A stretch of DNA of 45,334 nt from an uncultured Pseudomonadota bacterium (GTDB lineage: Bacteria > Pseudomonadota > Gammaproteobacteria > Methylococcales > Methylomonadaceae): assembly GCA_903918375.1 (NCBI GenBank), contig CAIXED010000002.1:1-45334 (forward strand). Direction: 5' to 3'. The stretch's first letter is position 1; each line of letters opens with the position of its first letter. Under the pieces are notes generated by a model. It was not told the DNA's origin. It saw nothing but the letters and a program-made list of their open reading frames with translations, and ran no database searches. Below, piece after piece: positions 43,760 through 45,334 of this stretch. The position numbers were made by a program, and so were the translations under genes.

Positions 43760-44437
43760 ATGACCCAACACAAAATCAGCAAAAAAATCGTCGGCTACAA
43801 AGTCGTCAACAAAGACCAAGTGGAAGCTGTTAAGCAAGAAGCCGCGCCATCCTTGGAAAGTATGCACGAAAACGTCGAGCGCCCCGAAATGCTGCTCGGC
43901 TCAACTTACAAAATCAAAACCCCGCAATCCGAACACGCCTTGTACATCACCATCAACGACATGATTTTGAATCAAGGCACCCAACACGAAGAACGCCGCC
44001 CCTACGAAATCTTCATCAACTCCAAAAACATGGAGCATTTCCAATGGGTTCTAGCCTTAACTCGGGTTATTTCAGCCGTATTCCGCAAAGGTGGCGACGC
44101 CTGTTTCTTGGTTGATGAAATGAAAGCGGTATTCGACCCACAAGGCGGCTACTTCAAAAAAGGTGGCGTATTTATGCCATCGTTGGTCGCCGAAATTGGC
44201 ACCGCGATTGAATCGCACCTGAAACACATCGGCATGATCAAATCCGAAGCCATGAGCGACCACCAAAAACAATTCCTAGCCGAAAAACGCCGCGAGTTTG
44301 AAGCCCAGCATGGCGAATCAGAAGGGCAAGCGTTCCCTGAAAAAGCCGTGCTTTGTGTGAAATGCAGCACCAAGGCGATGGTTTTGATGGATGGGTGTAT
44401 GACTTGTTTGAATTGTGGGGAATCGAAGTGTGGTTGA
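43760..44437 (+). CDS. nrdJb: NrdJb, small part of split class II ribonucleotide reductase
   Basis: A 225-residue partner of NrdJa. The central region (YEIFINSKNMEHFQWVLALT and RVISAVFRKGGDACFLVDEM, then GGYFKKGGVFMPSLVAEIG) is a TSCPD-type domain found at the C-terminus of single-chain NrdJ. The end carries cysteines 199, 202, 213, 216, 219 and 224, a zinc-ribbon-like group closing in GESKCG, expected to pass electrons from thioredoxin or glutaredoxin to the active-site disulfide of NrdJa. The two genes are separated only by an interspersed repeat. Confidence 0.9.
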   Translation: MTQHKISKKIVGYKVVNKDQVEAVKQEAAPSLESMHENVERPEMLLGSTYKIKTPQSEHALYITINDMILNQGTQHEERRPYEIFINSKNMEHFQWVLALTRVISAVFRKGGDACFLVDEMKAVFDPQGGYFKKGGVFMPSLVAEIGTAIESHLKHIGMIKSEAMSDHQKQFLAEKRREFEAQHGESEGQAFPEKAVLCVKCSTKAMVLMDGCMTCLNCGESKCG

Positions 44438-44471
44438 GTTGGTTCGCTTGTCTCAGTATCATAAATAATCG

Positions 44472-44491
44472 AATTTAATTTAATTTAATTT
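44472..44491 (+). repeat. Pentanucleotide tandem repeat (AATTT)x4
   Basis: Four perfect AATTT units just before the ribosome site of the AT-rich gene at 44508. Slippage here could change promoter or leader spacing. Confidence 0.7.
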
Positions 44492-44507
44492 ATTTTAGTA
44501 GAGGAAT

Positions 44508-45185
44508 ATGTCAGATTCTAATGTTTCACAGTTAGTAATGGATGCTCAAGCAATTACGACAATCATAGATAATTTAAATTCATTATATTCTAGTGCGTTT
44601 GGACATCTTGTTGATTACACCGTGGGGTTATTAGCATTGTTGGGAATAATAGTCCCTGTGGTTTTCTATTGGTTTCAAAATAAACAATTAAAACTAGACG
44701 AGGAAATGCTAGCAAAAAAAATCTCCTTAGAGATAGATGAGGCAAAAAAGACCATTATTGAAGATATTCAAAGTAAGTTGGCAATCGAACTAGAAGGATT
44801 TGAGAAAAAAGTTTCAGAAATGAAGTCTGAGTTAAAAGAGGATGTAAATATAGTTATGCATCTTTTACATGCAAAAGCACATCATTTACAAGCAAATTCA
44901 ATGGTATCTATCGGTAATTGGGGAGGTGCATTTGAGGATAGTTTAAAGGCGATTGTTGGGTATTGTAAGGCTGGTGATGAAGCTAATCTCCAGATAGTTT
45001 TAAAAGCTATGTTAATTGATATAGTGTTGCCTAATTTTAATAAAGGATTTATTGATAAAATTTATAAATTAGATGATCGTGTTAAAGAGGCTATTGATTG
45101 TATTGAGATTCTAAATAAAAATGGTAGATATAAAGTCGATATAATTGAGTTTATACAATTATTAGAAGCTGCTAAAGTTAGATAA
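44508..45185 (+). CDS. Membrane-anchored coiled-coil protein of unknown function
   Basis: A 225-residue protein with one clear transmembrane helix (VDYTVGLLALLGIIVPVVFY, about residues 35-54), a long charged coiled coil (about 60-118, rich in K/E, e.g. EEMLAKKISLEIDEAKKTII), and a helical C-terminal region that may be TPR-like (SIGNWGGAFEDSLKAIVGYC). The ATG follows an AGAGGAA site. The gene is far more AT-rich than its neighbours, with frequent ATA and AAA codons, suggesting recent transfer. No family is recognised. A topology with the C-terminal domain in the cytoplasm is likely. Confidence 0.75.
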   Translation: MSDSNVSQLVMDAQAITTIIDNLNSLYSSAFGHLVDYTVGLLALLGIIVPVVFYWFQNKQLKLDEEMLAKKISLEIDEAKKTIIEDIQSKLAIELEGFEKKVSEMKSELKEDVNIVMHLLHAKAHHLQANSMVSIGNWGGAFEDSLKAIVGYCKAGDEANLQIVLKAMLIDIVLPNFNKGFIDKIYKLDDRVKEAIDCIEILNKNGRYKVDIIEFIQLLEAAKVR

Positions 45186-45334
45186 TATTCCAGTGCATAT
45201 ATGGACTCCTCTCCAATTGCAAGCCAAGTATTATCAAAATTAATGCTTTTAACAGAGATCAAGATTGCAGCCATATATTCGGTCTCTTGATGAAGGTGCT
45301 TAATTGACCTTCGGACCCTGATGAATCTATCCGC

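Noticed and set aside
45201-45290. 29-codon plus-strand ORF after the last gene
   Set aside because: No ribosome site and no recognisable features.
45062-45334. Minus-strand frame open to the window edge
   Set aside because: Could be the 3' end of a neighbouring gene, but it overlaps the plus-strand gene by over 120 bp and shows no known motif; left as an observation only.

Overview
The window looks like chromosomal DNA of a gammaproteobacterial methylotroph, most likely a type I methanotroph (Methylococcales). The basis is a set of serine-pathway genes (serine-glyoxylate aminotransferase, hydroxypyruvate/glyoxylate-type reductase, malyl-CoA lyase, both malate thiokinase subunits, PEP carboxylase) among housekeeping genes of gammaproteobacterial type. 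No methane or methanol oxidation gene lies in the window, so the assignment is an inference. There is no rRNA, tRNA, CRISPR array, intact insertion sequence or prophage.

Layout. 1-240: an intergenic element with nested inverted repeats. 208-11772: a minus-strand block with ppc; leuA-uracil-DNA glycosylase-rimI behind a possible leucine-rich leader peptide; a sugar-nucleotide epimerase; a TetR regulator; a second uracil-DNA glycosylase-uvrC-pgsA; and a VapBC-type toxin-antitoxin pair. 11931-15026: an RND efflux pump gene without its usual partners. 15027-22177: small ORFs, a glycosyltransferase, a circularly permuted GTPase (YlqF/RbgA), nadA, a GIY-YIG nuclease with a probable RAMA domain, aspS and an FmdB zinc-ribbon protein. 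22287-29225: a plus-strand run with pyrC, a glycan or lipid A modification trio (GT83, GT2, LAB_N), hemJ, gap and pyk. 29290-36966: the C1 assimilation region, broken by small accessory genes, a truncated DUF6932 gene with its HTH partner, and repeats. 37046-41263: a giant SNF2-type ATPase. 41513-44437: a split B12-dependent ribonucleotide reductase behind an NrdR box. 44508-end: an AT-rich membrane/coiled-coil gene of foreign appearance.

Together, Mcl and MtkAB split malate into glyoxylate and acetyl-CoA. SgaA uses glyoxylate to convert serine to hydroxypyruvate, the D-glycerate dehydrogenase reduces that, and Ppc closes the loop from PEP to oxaloacetate. Gap and Pyk connect this to the C3 pool. 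Glycerate kinase, malate dehydrogenase and serine hydroxymethyltransferase would have to lie elsewhere.

The observations most worth following up are the leucine-rich ORF with a promoter almost on its start codon upstream of leuA, the concentric dyads centred on the NrdR box of nrdJ, two copies of one interspersed repeat with identical ends but different cores (between nrdJa and nrdJb, and between mcl and mtkA), the nested-hairpin element at the left edge, the GIY-YIG/RAMA protein, and the decayed DUF6932-HTH pair.
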